A stretch of 49,583 nt of DNA from contig JBHENW010000023.1 in assembly GCA_046261875.1 (NCBI GenBank), positions 1 to 49,583 on the forward strand. The letters are read 5' to 3'. Shown piece after piece: positions 8,614 through 16,833 of the stretch (position 1 is its first letter; each line of letters begins with the position of its first letter). Position numbers and translations under genes: made by a program. The notes under the pieces were generated by a model. The model had not been told where the DNA came from. It made no database searches and saw only the letters and a list, made by a program, of their open reading frames with translations. This DNA is from JBHENW01 sp046261875. GTDB taxonomy: Bacteria > Acidobacteriota > Thermoanaerobaculia > UBA5066 > Gp7-AA6.

Positions 8614-9423
8614 GTGATCGAGCTTGACGCGCTGGCGCCCCCGGGCACCTCCGAGCGGGAGATGCTCGATGAGATCGACCTCTCGCGCCTGCCACGGCAC
8701 GTCGCGATCATCATGGATGGGAACGGCCGCTGGGCGCGGCAGCGGGGCTCGCCGCGGGTCGAGGGCCACAGGGCCGGCATTGCTTCCGTGCGCGAGACGG
8801 TCGAAACCTGCGCCCGGCTCGAGCTCGACGCGCTGACCCTCTACGCGTTCTCGGTGGAGAACTGGAAGCGCCCGCGTTTCGAGATCGTCACGCTGATGTC
8901 GCTGCTCAAGGAGTACCTGAACCGGGAGCTCGCCAACCTCCTCAAGAACGACATCCGGTTCCGCGTCGTGGGCCGGATGAACGAGCTCGACGCCTCGGTT
9001 CAGAAAGAGCTCGCGAAAGGTCTCGCGGCGACCTCGTCCTGCCGCGGCATGACGTTCAACATCGCGTTGAACTACGGCGGCCGCACGGAGATCGTGGACG
9101 CGTGCCGCTCCCTCGCCCACGACGTCGGCGCCGGACGGCTCGCGCCCGAGCAGATCGACGAGGAGACCCTCGGCTCCCGGCTGGGCACCGCGGGCCTGCC
9201 CGACCCGGACCTTCTCATCCGCACGAGCGGGGAGATGCGCGTCTCCAACTTCCTCCTCTGGCAGATCGCGTACAGCGAGATCTGGGTCACACCGACCCTC
9301 TGGCCGGACTTCCGCAAGCGCCATCTCTTTGAGGCCATCCTGGCGTTCCAGAAGCGCGAGCGGCGCTATGGCGGGGTGATCGAAGAAGGTCGCGTTCCGG
9401 AGTCGGGAGAAGCGGCCGGCTAA
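8614..9423 (+). CDS. uppS: Isoprenyl (undecaprenyl) diphosphate synthase
   Basis: UppS condenses isopentenyl diphosphate onto farnesyl diphosphate to build the cis-polyprenyl carrier used for peptidoglycan and polysaccharide export. The 269-residue protein has the signature IIMDGNGRWA with catalytic Asp35, the TLYAFSVENWKRP segment, the central NYGGRTEIVDA and the C-terminal LIRTSGEMRVSNFLLWQ and LWPDF motifs. The start is GTG 8614; residues 1-25 precede the usual core and are poorly conserved. The following cdsA begins two bases after its stop. Chain length cannot be read from sequence, but context favours C55. Confidence 0.97.
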   Translation: MIELDALAPPGTSEREMLDEIDLSRLPRHVAIIMDGNGRWARQRGSPRVEGHRAGIASVRETVETCARLELDALTLYAFSVENWKRPRFEIVTLMSLLKEYLNRELANLLKNDIRFRVVGRMNELDASVQKELAKGLAATSSCRGMTFNIALNYGGRTEIVDACRSLAHDVGAGRLAPEQIDEETLGSRLGTAGLPDPDLLIRTSGEMRVSNFLLWQIAYSEIWVTPTLWPDFRKRHLFEAILAFQKRERRYGGVIEEGRVPESGEAAG

Positions 9424-9424
9424 C

Positions 9425-10291
9425 GTGAAGTCCGCGCGCGAGGCCGCGGCGCTCGTCGCGATTCCCGTCGTCCTTGCGGTCCTCTTCTTTCTTCCGCCCG
9501 TCGCGTTCAATCTGCTCGTCGCCGCCACCGCGCTCGCGGCCCAGCGGGAGTTCTACCGGATCGCCGAGAGGACGGGGCATCCCGTCGCCCGCACCATCGG
9601 CATGGCCCTGTCCGCGATCCTCCTCCTGTGCGCCTCGGTCCTCTGGAGCCGCGAACGGCTTCCGGGCTGGCTCCCGGAGCTCCGCCCCGATGCCGGCACG
9701 GGCCGAATTCTGGCGGCGGGAATCCTCGCGGTCTTTCTCGCTTCGCTCGCTCCCCTCCTGGCGCGTCTCCCTCCGAACGTTGCGCTCGCGGGAGCGTCCT
9801 CCACGCTCTTCGGCGTCCTGGCGATCGCTCTCCCGGCCGTCACGCTCTGTTACCTCCGCTCGCCGTTCGGCGACTCGAGCGCCGCGTTCGGATCGCGCGC
9901 GATCCTCCTGCTCTTCCTCCTCGTCTGGGGATGCGACTCGGCGGCGTACTACGGCGGGCGGCGGTTTGGCAAGCACAAGCTCGCCCCGGTCGTCTCGCCG
10001 AACAAGACCGTCGAAGGCGCGCTCTTCGGGCTCCTCGGCGGGGCCGTGATCGGCGCGGCCGCGGGAACGTGGCTCGTGCTGCCCGAGCTCGGGACCTTTC
10101 GGGGCCTCGTGGCGGGCGCCGTCGTCACGTCCGCGGGACAGGCGGGCGATCTCGTCGAATCGCTCTGGAAGCGGGGCGCCGGGGTGAAGGACTCCGGGGC
10201 GTTCCTGCCGGGCCACGGCGGCTTCTATGACCGGATCGACTCCCTGCTCTTCGCCGGGCCCGTCCTCGCGGCGTTCGTCGCCTCGCTTTGA
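9425..10291 (+). CDS. cdsA: Phosphatidate cytidylyltransferase
   Basis: CdsA makes CDP-diacylglycerol from CTP and phosphatidate, the branch point for anionic and zwitterionic phospholipids. The 288-residue protein is predicted to have about eight membrane helices and carries the family signature at its C-terminus, SLWKRGAGVKDSG followed by PGHGGFYDRIDSL, plus SPNKTVEG in the third loop. The start is GTG 9425, one base after the uppS TAA. Its TGA overlaps the TTG start of the next membrane protein. The uppS-cdsA pairing is widely conserved. Confidence 0.96.
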   Translation: MKSAREAAALVAIPVVLAVLFFLPPVAFNLLVAATALAAQREFYRIAERTGHPVARTIGMALSAILLLCASVLWSRERLPGWLPELRPDAGTGRILAAGILAVFLASLAPLLARLPPNVALAGASSTLFGVLAIALPAVTLCYLRSPFGDSSAAFGSRAILLLFLLVWGCDSAAYYGGRRFGKHKLAPVVSPNKTVEGALFGLLGGAVIGAAAGTWLVLPELGTFRGLVAGAVVTSAGQAGDLVESLWKRGAGVKDSGAFLPGHGGFYDRIDSLLFAGPVLAAFVASL

Positions 10292-11814
10292 CCGGCCGCT
10301 CGGAGGCCGCCGCTTCCCGGAAACCGGGCCAGGGCGTCGCGGGTGTCGTCGTCGCGGTCTTCGCGTTGCTCACGGTCTGGTTCACCGGCGTCTTCCCCCC
10401 GCACGCCAACGTCAACGAGCTCTCGCGGTTCCAGGCTGTCGTCGCATTCGTCGAGCGAGGGACCTTCGCGATCGACGAGGAGCTGGCGCGGCTCGGCGAC
10501 CACGAGGACAAGGCCGCATCGGGCGGCCGCTTCTACTCGAACAAGGCGCCGGGCCTCGCTTTCGCGGGGATTCCCGTTTACCGCGGCCTGCGGAGCTTCT
10601 TTTCTCCGCCGAGGTCGGGCACGGCGGCGATCTTCGTCTGGATGCGGCTGCTCACCGTGTCCGCAGTCAGCGTCTTCGCCCTCTGGCGGTTCGCGCGGCT
10701 CCTGCGCGATCTCGGCGGCGGGGGGGAGGTGGCCCTCATCGTCGCCGCCGTCGGTTTCGGCACGCCGTTCTTCTTCTACGCGCGGTCCTTCTTCAGCCAC
10801 GCCTGGACCGCCTCGCTCTTGATCCTCGCGGTGGATCGCATTCTCGCCGCGGGGAGGCGACCGGAGGGGGGAGCGGGGGCGGCCTTGGCGGCGGGGCTCC
10901 TCGCGGCCTGGGCGGCGATCTCCGAGTACCCGGTGTTTCTCCTGCTCCCGCTGTTCGGTTTCCGCGCTCTCGCCGGCGGAAAATGGAACCGCGCCCTCGC
11001 TTTCGGCGCCGGAGCCGCCCTGCCGGTCGCGCTTTTGCTCCTCTACAACGCGGCCTGCTTCGGCTCGCCGTTCACGCTCTCCTCGGCGCGGGAAGCGCAC
11101 CCGCAGTTCGCGGAGCTCGCGGGTCGCGGAGTCTTCGGGATCGGGATGCCGCGGCCGCGCATCTTCGTGTCGTATCTGTTCCACGAAAACCGGGGACTGC
11201 TCCTCGCGGCGCCTTTTCTCGCCTGGTCGGTCTGGGGCTTCGCACGCTGGTGGCGGTCGGGGCGGCGCCGCGCCGACGCGGCGCTCTGCCTGGCCGTCAC
11301 GCTCGTCTTCTTCGCCGTCATGAGTGGCTATCCGAACTGGGAAGGCGGATGGTGCCTCGGAAGCCGTTACCTCGTCCCCGTCCTCTTCATCGCCGCGCTC
11401 GCCATCCCTCATGCCTTGCAGAGCGCTCTTTCCCGAGGCCTGTTCCTCGCGGCCGCGACGTTCGCGGTGGCGCACCATGCGCTGCTCGCTTCCTCTTTTC
11501 CCTACTTTCCTCCCTCGCTCCCCTGGCCCGCGGCGACGGGCTCGCTCTGGTTCCTGGCGCGCGGGCTCGTCGCGCCGAGCCTGGGGACCCTGGCCGGACT
11601 CCCGCCGGTCGTCTCCCTCCTGATCCCGGCCGTCCTGATTGCCGTCGCCATCTCCGCGGCGCTGCGCGCCTTCCCCCCGACGACGCCGTCCAGGCCGCTC
11701 GCCGCGTTGCTGGGCGTGGCCGCCCTGTGCGCCACCCTTTGGCTCCCGTTGCCGATGGCGCCGTGGGACCGCGAATGGCGCGAGGGGATCCTCGGTCTCT
11801 TCGTCCCCCGCTGA
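10288..11814 (+). CDS. Polytopic membrane protein, GT-C glycosyltransferase-like
   Basis: A 508-residue hydrophobic protein with about eleven predicted helices, starting with TTG 10288 in a TTGA overlap with cdsA. The first loop between helices 1 and 2 holds the acidic stretch NELSRFQAVVAFVERGTFAIDEE and then YSNKAPGL. Loops of this kind occur in PMT/ArnT-like GT-C enzymes, in which an early acidic residue is catalytic. The name is by topology and loop pattern only; the sugar and acceptor are unknown. It interrupts the usual cdsA-dxr order, suggesting a lineage-specific insertion. Confidence 0.75.
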   Translation: MTGRSEAAASRKPGQGVAGVVVAVFALLTVWFTGVFPPHANVNELSRFQAVVAFVERGTFAIDEELARLGDHEDKAASGGRFYSNKAPGLAFAGIPVYRGLRSFFSPPRSGTAAIFVWMRLLTVSAVSVFALWRFARLLRDLGGGGEVALIVAAVGFGTPFFFYARSFFSHAWTASLLILAVDRILAAGRRPEGGAGAALAAGLLAAWAAISEYPVFLLLPLFGFRALAGGKWNRALAFGAGAALPVALLLLYNAACFGSPFTLSSAREAHPQFAELAGRGVFGIGMPRPRIFVSYLFHENRGLLLAAPFLAWSVWGFARWWRSGRRRADAALCLAVTLVFFAVMSGYPNWEGGWCLGSRYLVPVLFIAALAIPHALQSALSRGLFLAAATFAVAHHALLASSFPYFPPSLPWPAATGSLWFLARGLVAPSLGTLAGLPPVVSLLIPAVLIAVAISAALRAFPPTTPSRPLAALLGVAALCATLWLPLPMAPWDREWREGILGLFVPR

Positions 11815-11853
11815 CGGCCGACGGCCGACGGCCGACGGCTGACAGCTGACAGC
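11812..11853 (+). repeat. Heptamer tandem repeat, six units
   Basis: Six consecutive 7-base units of the form (T/C)GAC(G/A)GC fill the gap between the membrane protein stop and the dxr promoter: TGACGGC, CGACGGC three times, then TGACAGC twice. The same family appears near 19034, 29615 and 41627. Confidence 0.9.
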
Positions 11854-11859
11854 TAGAAT
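11854..11859 (+). promoter_or_regulatory. Putative -10 box of dxr
   Basis: TAGAAT ends six bases before the dxr ATG, with no Shine-Dalgarno sequence between. Transcription would begin at or next to the start codon. The box directly abuts the heptamer repeat, so the repeat occupies the -35 region. Confidence 0.5.
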
Positions 11860-11865
11860 CTCTCC

Positions 11866-13041
11866 ATGCGCCATCTCTCCGTCCTCGGCGCGACCGGCTC
11901 CATCGGGCGCGCCGCGCTGGAGGTGGCCTCCGCGTTCCCGGATCGCTTCCGCGTCGTCGCCCTCGCGGCCGGGCGCTCCGTGGAAAAGCTGGCCGAGCAG
12001 ATCGCTCGGCACCAGCCGCGCCTCGTCTCCGTCGAGAGGCGGGAGGACGTCGCGCGTCTCGAGACGCTCCTCGCGCCGGGGACGCCTCCCCGGGTCGTCT
12101 ACGGGTCGGAGGGTCTCGAGGAGGTGGCCACGTTCGCCGACGCCGATACGGTTCTCGGCGGCCTCGTAGGGGCCCTCGGCCTGCGTTCCGCCTTCGCCGC
12201 CGTGTCGGCCGGCAAGCGGCTCGCGCTGGCCAACAAGGAGCCGCTCGTCGTCGCCGGCGAGCTCATCCTGAGGGAGGCCGCGAAGTCGGGAGCGGAGATC
12301 GTTCCGGTGGACTCGGAGCACAGCGCCATCCACCAGGCCCTGCGCTGCGGGTCGCCTTCGGAGGTCAAGAAGCTGATCCTGACGGCGTCGGGCGGACCCT
12401 TCCGCGAGCGGGACATGGCCACCTTCGAGACGATCACCGTCGAGGACGCCCTGGCCCACCCGACCTGGAAGATGGGTCCCAAGATCAGCGTGGACTCGGC
12501 GACCATGATGAACAAGGGGCTGGAGATCATCGAAGCACACTTCCTGTTCGGCGTCCCTTCCGACGCCATCGACGTCGTGATCCATCCGCAGTCCGCCGTG
12601 CACTCGCTGGTCGAGTTCGTGGACGGATCGCTCGTCGCCCAGCTCGCCCGGAACGACATGAAGCTCCCGATCCTCTACGCCCTCGCTTACCCCGACCGCG
12701 TCGCGGCCGCTTTCGGCCGGCTCGATCTCGTGGCGCTCGGCCGGCTGGAGTTCTTCGGTCTCGACCCGCACCGTTACCCCGCCGTGGCCCTGGCGCGGGA
12801 GACCCTGGCGGCGGGGGGCGGCAGCCCGGCCGTGTTGAACGCGGCCAACGAGGTCGCCGTCGAGGCCTTCCTCGAGGGGAAGATATCCTTCCCGGGGATC
12901 GTTCACGTGGTGTCCGACGCCGTCGCGGCGGCCGGGCGCGTCCCCGCGCCGTCGGACATCGAGGAAACCGAGCGGATCGACCGGGAAGCGCGCCTCCTCG
13001 CCGCGGGCATCGTCCGGCAGCTCGTCGGCGTCGCGAGCTGA
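11866..13041 (+). CDS. dxr: 1-deoxy-D-xylulose-5-phosphate reductoisomerase
   Basis: Dxr (IspC) is the NADPH-dependent second step of the MEP isoprenoid pathway, turning DXP into MEP. The 391-residue protein has the N-terminal nucleotide motif GATGSIG (8-14), the NKEPLVVAG stretch, metal and substrate residues in VDSEHSA, the flexible loop ASGGPFRE, and KISVDSATMMNKGLEIIEAH. The length is typical. The ATG at 11866 follows a TAGAAT box by six bases. With ispG about 2.1 kb downstream, it shows that this host makes IPP and DMAPP by the MEP route. Confidence 0.98.
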   Translation: MRHLSVLGATGSIGRAALEVASAFPDRFRVVALAAGRSVEKLAEQIARHQPRLVSVERREDVARLETLLAPGTPPRVVYGSEGLEEVATFADADTVLGGLVGALGLRSAFAAVSAGKRLALANKEPLVVAGELILREAAKSGAEIVPVDSEHSAIHQALRCGSPSEVKKLILTASGGPFRERDMATFETITVEDALAHPTWKMGPKISVDSATMMNKGLEIIEAHFLFGVPSDAIDVVIHPQSAVHSLVEFVDGSLVAQLARNDMKLPILYALAYPDRVAAAFGRLDLVALGRLEFFGLDPHRYPAVALARETLAAGGGSPAVLNAANEVAVEAFLEGKISFPGIVHVVSDAVAAAGRVPAPSDIEETERIDREARLLAAGIVRQLVGVAS

Positions 13042-13066
13042 ACGAGCCACCTCAAAGGAGCCTCTT

Positions 13067-14428
13067 TTGACGATCGTCGGAAACACCCTGGCACTGCTCC
13101 TCGTCCTGTCCGTGCTCGTCGTCGTGCACGAGTTCGGGCACTTCGCCGTCGCCAAGATGTTCCGATTTCCGGTGGACGTGTTCTCCTTCGGCTTCGGCAA
13201 GCGCCTCTTCGGAAAGAAGTGGAAGGGGACGGACTACCGCGTCTCAGCGATCCCGCTCGGAGGCTACGTGCGGGTCATCGGCCTGGGACCGGACGAATCG
13301 ACCGTCACGGAGGGGTCTTCGAAGGAGGCGGCGCCCGTCGGCAAGCGCTGGCAGCGGGCGCTGATCCTGCTCGCGGGCCCGTTCATGAACCTCCTGCTCG
13401 CCTGGGTCCTGCACGCGGCCGTGTTCGCCGTCGGCGTGCGCGTGCCGGCGTACGAGCGCGAGGCGCCGGTCGTGAAGGTCGTCGAGAAGGAATCCGCCGG
13501 CGAGGCCGCGGGCTTCCAGCCGGGGGACCGTATCCTCTCGATCGCCGGCAAGGAGACGCCGCGCTGGCGCGACGTGCACTTCCTCTTCGGGATGAACGCG
13601 CGCGAAAAGCTCGCGGTCGAGATCGAGCGGGACGGCCGGAAGCAGACCCTCGACGTGACGCCGCGCGCCGTGACGAAGTACGACCTCGGCGACGCCGGGC
13701 TCCTGCCGGACTTCGGGACGTCGGTGAGGGCGCGCATCGCGATGGTCGTCTCGAAGTCCCCCGCGGAGGCGGCCGGGCTGGAGAAAGGCGACGTCATCCT
13801 CACGATCGCCGGCCGGGAGATCCAGGGCGCTCCCGACGAGATCTTCGAGACCTTCGTTGCCGCGGTGTCCTCCGCGGCGCCCGGCCCCTTCCCACTGACC
13901 TACCGGCGCGGCGAAGGGACCGGCACGGCGAGCGTCACGCCGCGCAAGGAGGGGGATTCCTGGCGGATCGGCATCCAGCCGGTCCCGGATCTTCCCGAGG
14001 TGCTCGAGCGGTTCCCTCTGGGGGAGGCGTTCGGAGAGGGATGGCGCCGCGTCAAGACCGACTTCCGGATGACCCTTTCCATCCTGGGCCGCCTCTTCCG
14101 CGGCCGCGCGAGCATCCGGTCCATGTCCGGACCGCTGGACATCGCGAAGTTTTCCGGCGAGGCCGCGCGCACCGGAGCCGTGCCGCTCGTCGCGCTGATG
14201 GCCGCGATCTCGCTCCAGCTCGGGATCTTCAACCTGCTGCCGATCCCCGTGCTCGACGGGGGCCACCTCTTCCTTCTGGGCCTCGAAAGCGCTGCCCGGC
14301 GCGACTTCTCGCTCCGGGTGAAGGAGCGCATCCTCCAGCTCGGGTTCCTGATGATCGTCGCGCTGCTCGTGGTCGTCCTCTACAACGACCTGGCTAAGAA
14401 CATCCCCGCCAATTGGTGGCCGTTTTAA
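13067..14428 (+). CDS. rseP: RIP metalloprotease RseP (site-2 protease)
   Basis: An intramembrane zinc protease that clips anti-sigma factors and signal-peptide remnants. The 453-residue protein shows the zinc motif HEFGH (21-25) in the first helix, the conserved second helix RALILLAGPFMNLLLAW, two tandem periplasmic PDZ domains (about 150-215 and 225-310), and the third zinc ligand in LPIPVLDGGH, followed by a last helix. It starts with TTG 13067, preceded by an AAAGGAG Shine-Dalgarno at the proper distance, unlike many genes here. The usual neighbour bamA is not downstream; a repeat-rich gap follows. Confidence 0.97.
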   Translation: MTIVGNTLALLLVLSVLVVVHEFGHFAVAKMFRFPVDVFSFGFGKRLFGKKWKGTDYRVSAIPLGGYVRVIGLGPDESTVTEGSSKEAAPVGKRWQRALILLAGPFMNLLLAWVLHAAVFAVGVRVPAYEREAPVVKVVEKESAGEAAGFQPGDRILSIAGKETPRWRDVHFLFGMNAREKLAVEIERDGRKQTLDVTPRAVTKYDLGDAGLLPDFGTSVRARIAMVVSKSPAEAAGLEKGDVILTIAGREIQGAPDEIFETFVAAVSSAAPGPFPLTYRRGEGTGTASVTPRKEGDSWRIGIQPVPDLPEVLERFPLGEAFGEGWRRVKTDFRMTLSILGRLFRGRASIRSMSGPLDIAKFSGEAARTGAVPLVALMAAISLQLGIFNLLPIPVLDGGHLFLLGLESAARRDFSLRVKERILQLGFLMIVALLVVVLYNDLAKNIPANWWPF

Positions 14429-14747
14429 CGTCGCGTTCGCTCGCTCCGTCGCTGCCTCCGGCACTGCCCCGCGGCATCGCCGACGGATGCGGGGGGGGTC
14501 CGCGCCGCTCGGCTGCTCCGTCGCTCGCTCCCGCTCCCGCGGCGCGAGGCTCCTCCGACGTCGCTCTCGCTCGCTCGGGACCTGCTGGCGCATCGGCGAG
14601 CGGCTCGCTCAAAGGGGCTCGACCGCTCGCCTGCTCCCTTGCTCGCTTCCGCTCCCGCGAGGCGAGGCTCCTCCGGGGGCGGAGACTCCTCGCGCCGCAA
14701 ACGAGGGCCGGGTCCGAGGGCGGAGACTCCTCGTGCCGCGAGCTCAA
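14429..14747. repeat. GC-rich intergenic region with internal direct repeats
   Basis: No credible gene. It is dominated by CGCTCGCTC-like and GCTCCTC-like words that give Ser/Arg/Leu-rich nonsense frames on both strands. Two repeat pairs are visible: a 35-base unit at 14523-14557 and 14641-14675 with 32 identical positions, and a 22-base unit at 14677-14698 and 14718-14739 with one mismatch, which contains the small palindrome GGAGACTCC. Origin and role are unknown. Confidence 0.75.
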
Positions 14748-14762
14748 TTGAGATCTCGGTGA

Positions 14763-15147
14763 TTCGAGCGATGTACTTTCGATTCTCTCGGATTGCGCTA
14801 CCATCTTGCAACGGACCTAGGAACCCTAGCCCACCGAACCAACGTAGGTGTTTACAACGACAACTTCCTGTCGGCGTTGGCAGTGTGATCGAGCATCGCG
14901 CGACCTGTGATGACCGCGTCCTCGAGACACGGACGCTGACCGTGCCTGCAAAGACGCTTCTGTACGAGATCGGTTTCCGCAGCGTTTACGACGACAGCCC
15001 CAGCGGTTTTCCGTGCGGCTTTGAAGAGTTGCTCGGCGTCGAGTACGGGCGTTACGTCGTGGTTCGGATGGATCGGGCAGGATTCCGCTTCACTGCCACG
15101 CGAGCCGAGGCGTATCAGCCACGATTACCGTCGGTTCAACGTCCCGA
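14763..15147 (+). pseudogene. Possible gene remnant of foreign composition
   Basis: This stretch is less GC-rich than its surroundings. One frame (14763-14888) encodes a plausible segment ending THR-type sequence HRTNVGVYNDNFLSALAV before a TGA. Another frame, opening at GTG 14885, continues with protein-like sequence (TLLYEIGFRSVYDDSPSGF, then YGRYVVVRMDRAGF) up to the ispG promoter. The two pieces would join through one frame change, as in a decayed gene. No family is recognised, codon bias is weaker than in neighbours, and chance open frames remain possible. Confidence 0.3.
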
Positions 15148-15153
15148 TAAAAT
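15148..15153 (+). promoter_or_regulatory. Putative -10 box of ispG
   Basis: TAAAAT lies eight bases before the ispG ATG, with a weak TTACCG -35 candidate at 15125-15130 giving 17-base spacing. There is no Shine-Dalgarno sequence, so the message is probably leaderless or nearly so. Confidence 0.45.
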
Positions 15154-15161
15154 AGACCCGC

Positions 15162-16337
15162 ATGGCCAATCTGCCGACGCTTCCGGAGGCTCCGGTCGCG
15201 GTTTTGCCCGTCCTGGCGCCTGAGACGCCGCGGCGCAAGGCGCCGCTCGCGCCGCGCCGCAAGACCCGTTCGATCCGGCTCGGCAGCGTGACGATCGGCG
15301 GAGGCGCGCCGATCACCGTCCAGTCCATGACCAAGACGGAAACCGCCGACGTCGAGGCGACCCTCTGGCAGATCCGCGACATGATCATGGCCGGCTGCGA
15401 GGTCGTCCGCGTCACGGCGAACAACCTCGAGGCGGCCGACGTCTTCGACCGGCTCGTCGCGGGCTCTTCCGTGCCCATCATCGCCGACGTTCACTTCGAC
15501 TACCGCTGCGCGATTCGCGTCATGGAAAAAGGCGTGACGGGCCTGCGGCTCAACCCGGGAAACATCGGGGCCCGCTGGAAAGTGGAAGAAGTCACGCGGA
15601 TGGCGAAGGACAAGGGCATCCCCATCCGGATCGGGGTCAACGCGGGATCCCTCGAGAAGGATCTCCTCCAGAAGTACGGCGAGCCGAACCCCGAAGCGAT
15701 GGTGGAGTCGGCCTTCCGACACCTCGAGATCCTTGAGTCCCTCGGCTTCCGCGACACGAAGGTCTCCCTGAAAGCCTCGAACGTTACGATGATGGTCGAG
15801 GCCTACCGCCTCTTCTCCCGCCAGAGCGACTACCCGCTTCACCTCGGCGTCACGGAGGCCGGCTCGCTCTTCTCCGGCACGATCAAGTCCGCGATGGGCA
15901 TCGGCCTGCTCCTCGCCGAGGGGATCGGCGACACGATCCGCGTCTCCCTCGCCGCCGATCCGGTCGAAGAAGTCCGGGTAGGACGCGAGATCTTGAAGGG
16001 CCTCGGGCTCCGCGACGACGGCGTCAACGTCATCGCCTGCCCCACCTGTGGACGTCTCGAGGTGGACATGCTGCCGATGGTCGAGCGCGTCGAGAAGCAC
16101 CTCGCCGGCGTCAAGATTCCCCTGCAGGTCGCGATCATGGGTTGCTCCGTCAACGGGCCGGGCGAGGCCCGCGAAGCCGACATCGGCTTCGCCGCCGGCA
16201 AGGACATGGGGATGATCTACAAGAACGGCGAGCCGTATCGGCGCATCGGGGGCCCCAACATGCTCGAGGAGTTCCTCGAGGAGATCGACCGGCTCGTGGC
16301 GGAAAGGCAAGCCGACCCGCCGCGGCCGAGCGAGTAG
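15162..16337 (+). CDS. ispG: 4-hydroxy-3-methylbut-2-en-1-yl diphosphate synthase
   Basis: IspG (GcpE) is the [4Fe-4S] enzyme that opens MEcPP to HMBPP in the penultimate MEP step. The 391-residue protein has the N-terminal TIM-barrel motif PITVQSMTKTETADVEAT, the RLNPGNIG loop, and C-terminal cluster cysteines Cys293 and Cys296 (CPTCGRLEVD) and Cys328 (GCSVNGPGEA). It has the short bacterial form without the extra domain of plants and some other bacteria. About 37 variable residues precede the core. Together with dxr it places two MEP steps in this window. Confidence 0.97.
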   Translation: MANLPTLPEAPVAVLPVLAPETPRRKAPLAPRRKTRSIRLGSVTIGGGAPITVQSMTKTETADVEATLWQIRDMIMAGCEVVRVTANNLEAADVFDRLVAGSSVPIIADVHFDYRCAIRVMEKGVTGLRLNPGNIGARWKVEEVTRMAKDKGIPIRIGVNAGSLEKDLLQKYGEPNPEAMVESAFRHLEILESLGFRDTKVSLKASNVTMMVEAYRLFSRQSDYPLHLGVTEAGSLFSGTIKSAMGIGLLLAEGIGDTIRVSLAADPVEEVRVGREILKGLGLRDDGVNVIACPTCGRLEVDMLPMVERVEKHLAGVKIPLQVAIMGCSVNGPGEAREADIGFAAGKDMGMIYKNGEPYRRIGGPNMLEEFLEEIDRLVAERQADPPRPSE

Positions 16338-16356
16338 CCTCCCGCCGGGGCGCCGC

Positions 16357-16833
16357 GTGACGCCCCCGGATTCCTCCCCGTCCCCCGCCTCCCGCCGGCG
16401 CGCTTCCCGCGGCGCGCTCGTCTGGGTCCTCGCCTCCGCGGCGCTCTTCGTCGGGCCGGTCGCGCGATGGCTCGACGTCCCGGCGCAGGAACGTCTCCTC
16501 GTGCCCCAGACCCCGGTGGACCGGACGCTCGGGCGCTACGCGGAGGAGTGGCGCTTCCTCGCGCGCGCGAGGGAGTTCGTTCCCGATGGGGCGAGCGTGA
16601 CGGTGCGGGCGGAAAGCCACGCGCGCGAGGTGAGCCTCTACATCCTCTCGATCGGCCTCCTCCCGGAGGCGCGTTTAGTCCCGGCGGCCTACTACGACGC
16701 GCCGGCGGAGCATCCGAAGCGCCGCGCGCGTTTCGTCCTCTCCCTGGGCTGCCATCCGCCTTACCGGGCGGGCCTTCGCACGGTGGCCCGACTCCCGGAA
16801 GGATGCGTCTTTCAGGACTCCGCCGCGCGATGA
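16357..16833 (+). CDS. Hypothetical single-helix exported protein
   Basis: A 158-residue protein starting at GTG 16357, with a basic N-terminus (SRRRASR) and one hydrophobic helix (ALVWVLASAALFVGPVARW), so likely membrane anchored with the rest outside. The outer part has no recognised domain; it contains RYAEEWRFLARAREFVPDGASVTVRAE and two cysteines near the end. Its stop overlaps the next start as ATGA, so it is made with the following polytopic protein. Such short partners are often encoded beside uncharacterised GT-C proteins, but no function is claimed. Confidence 0.7.
   Translation: MTPPDSSPSPASRRRASRGALVWVLASAALFVGPVARWLDVPAQERLLVPQTPVDRTLGRYAEEWRFLARAREFVPDGASVTVRAESHAREVSLYILSIGLLPEARLVPAAYYDAPAEHPKRRARFVLSLGCHPPYRAGLRTVARLPEGCVFQDSAAR

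Noticed and set aside
10225..13200. A 991-residue open frame on the minus strand
   Set aside because: It is the antisense of the membrane protein, dxr and the 5' end of rseP. It is Arg/Glu-rich noise typical of high-GC antisense frames.
14394..14811. Ser/Arg/Leu-rich frames in both directions
   Set aside because: They come from GCTCGCTC-like repeats and show no conserved motif or start signal, so they are not reported as genes.
15090..16310. A 406-residue minus-strand frame
   Set aside because: It is the antisense of ispG, whose three cluster cysteines and family motifs define the real strand.
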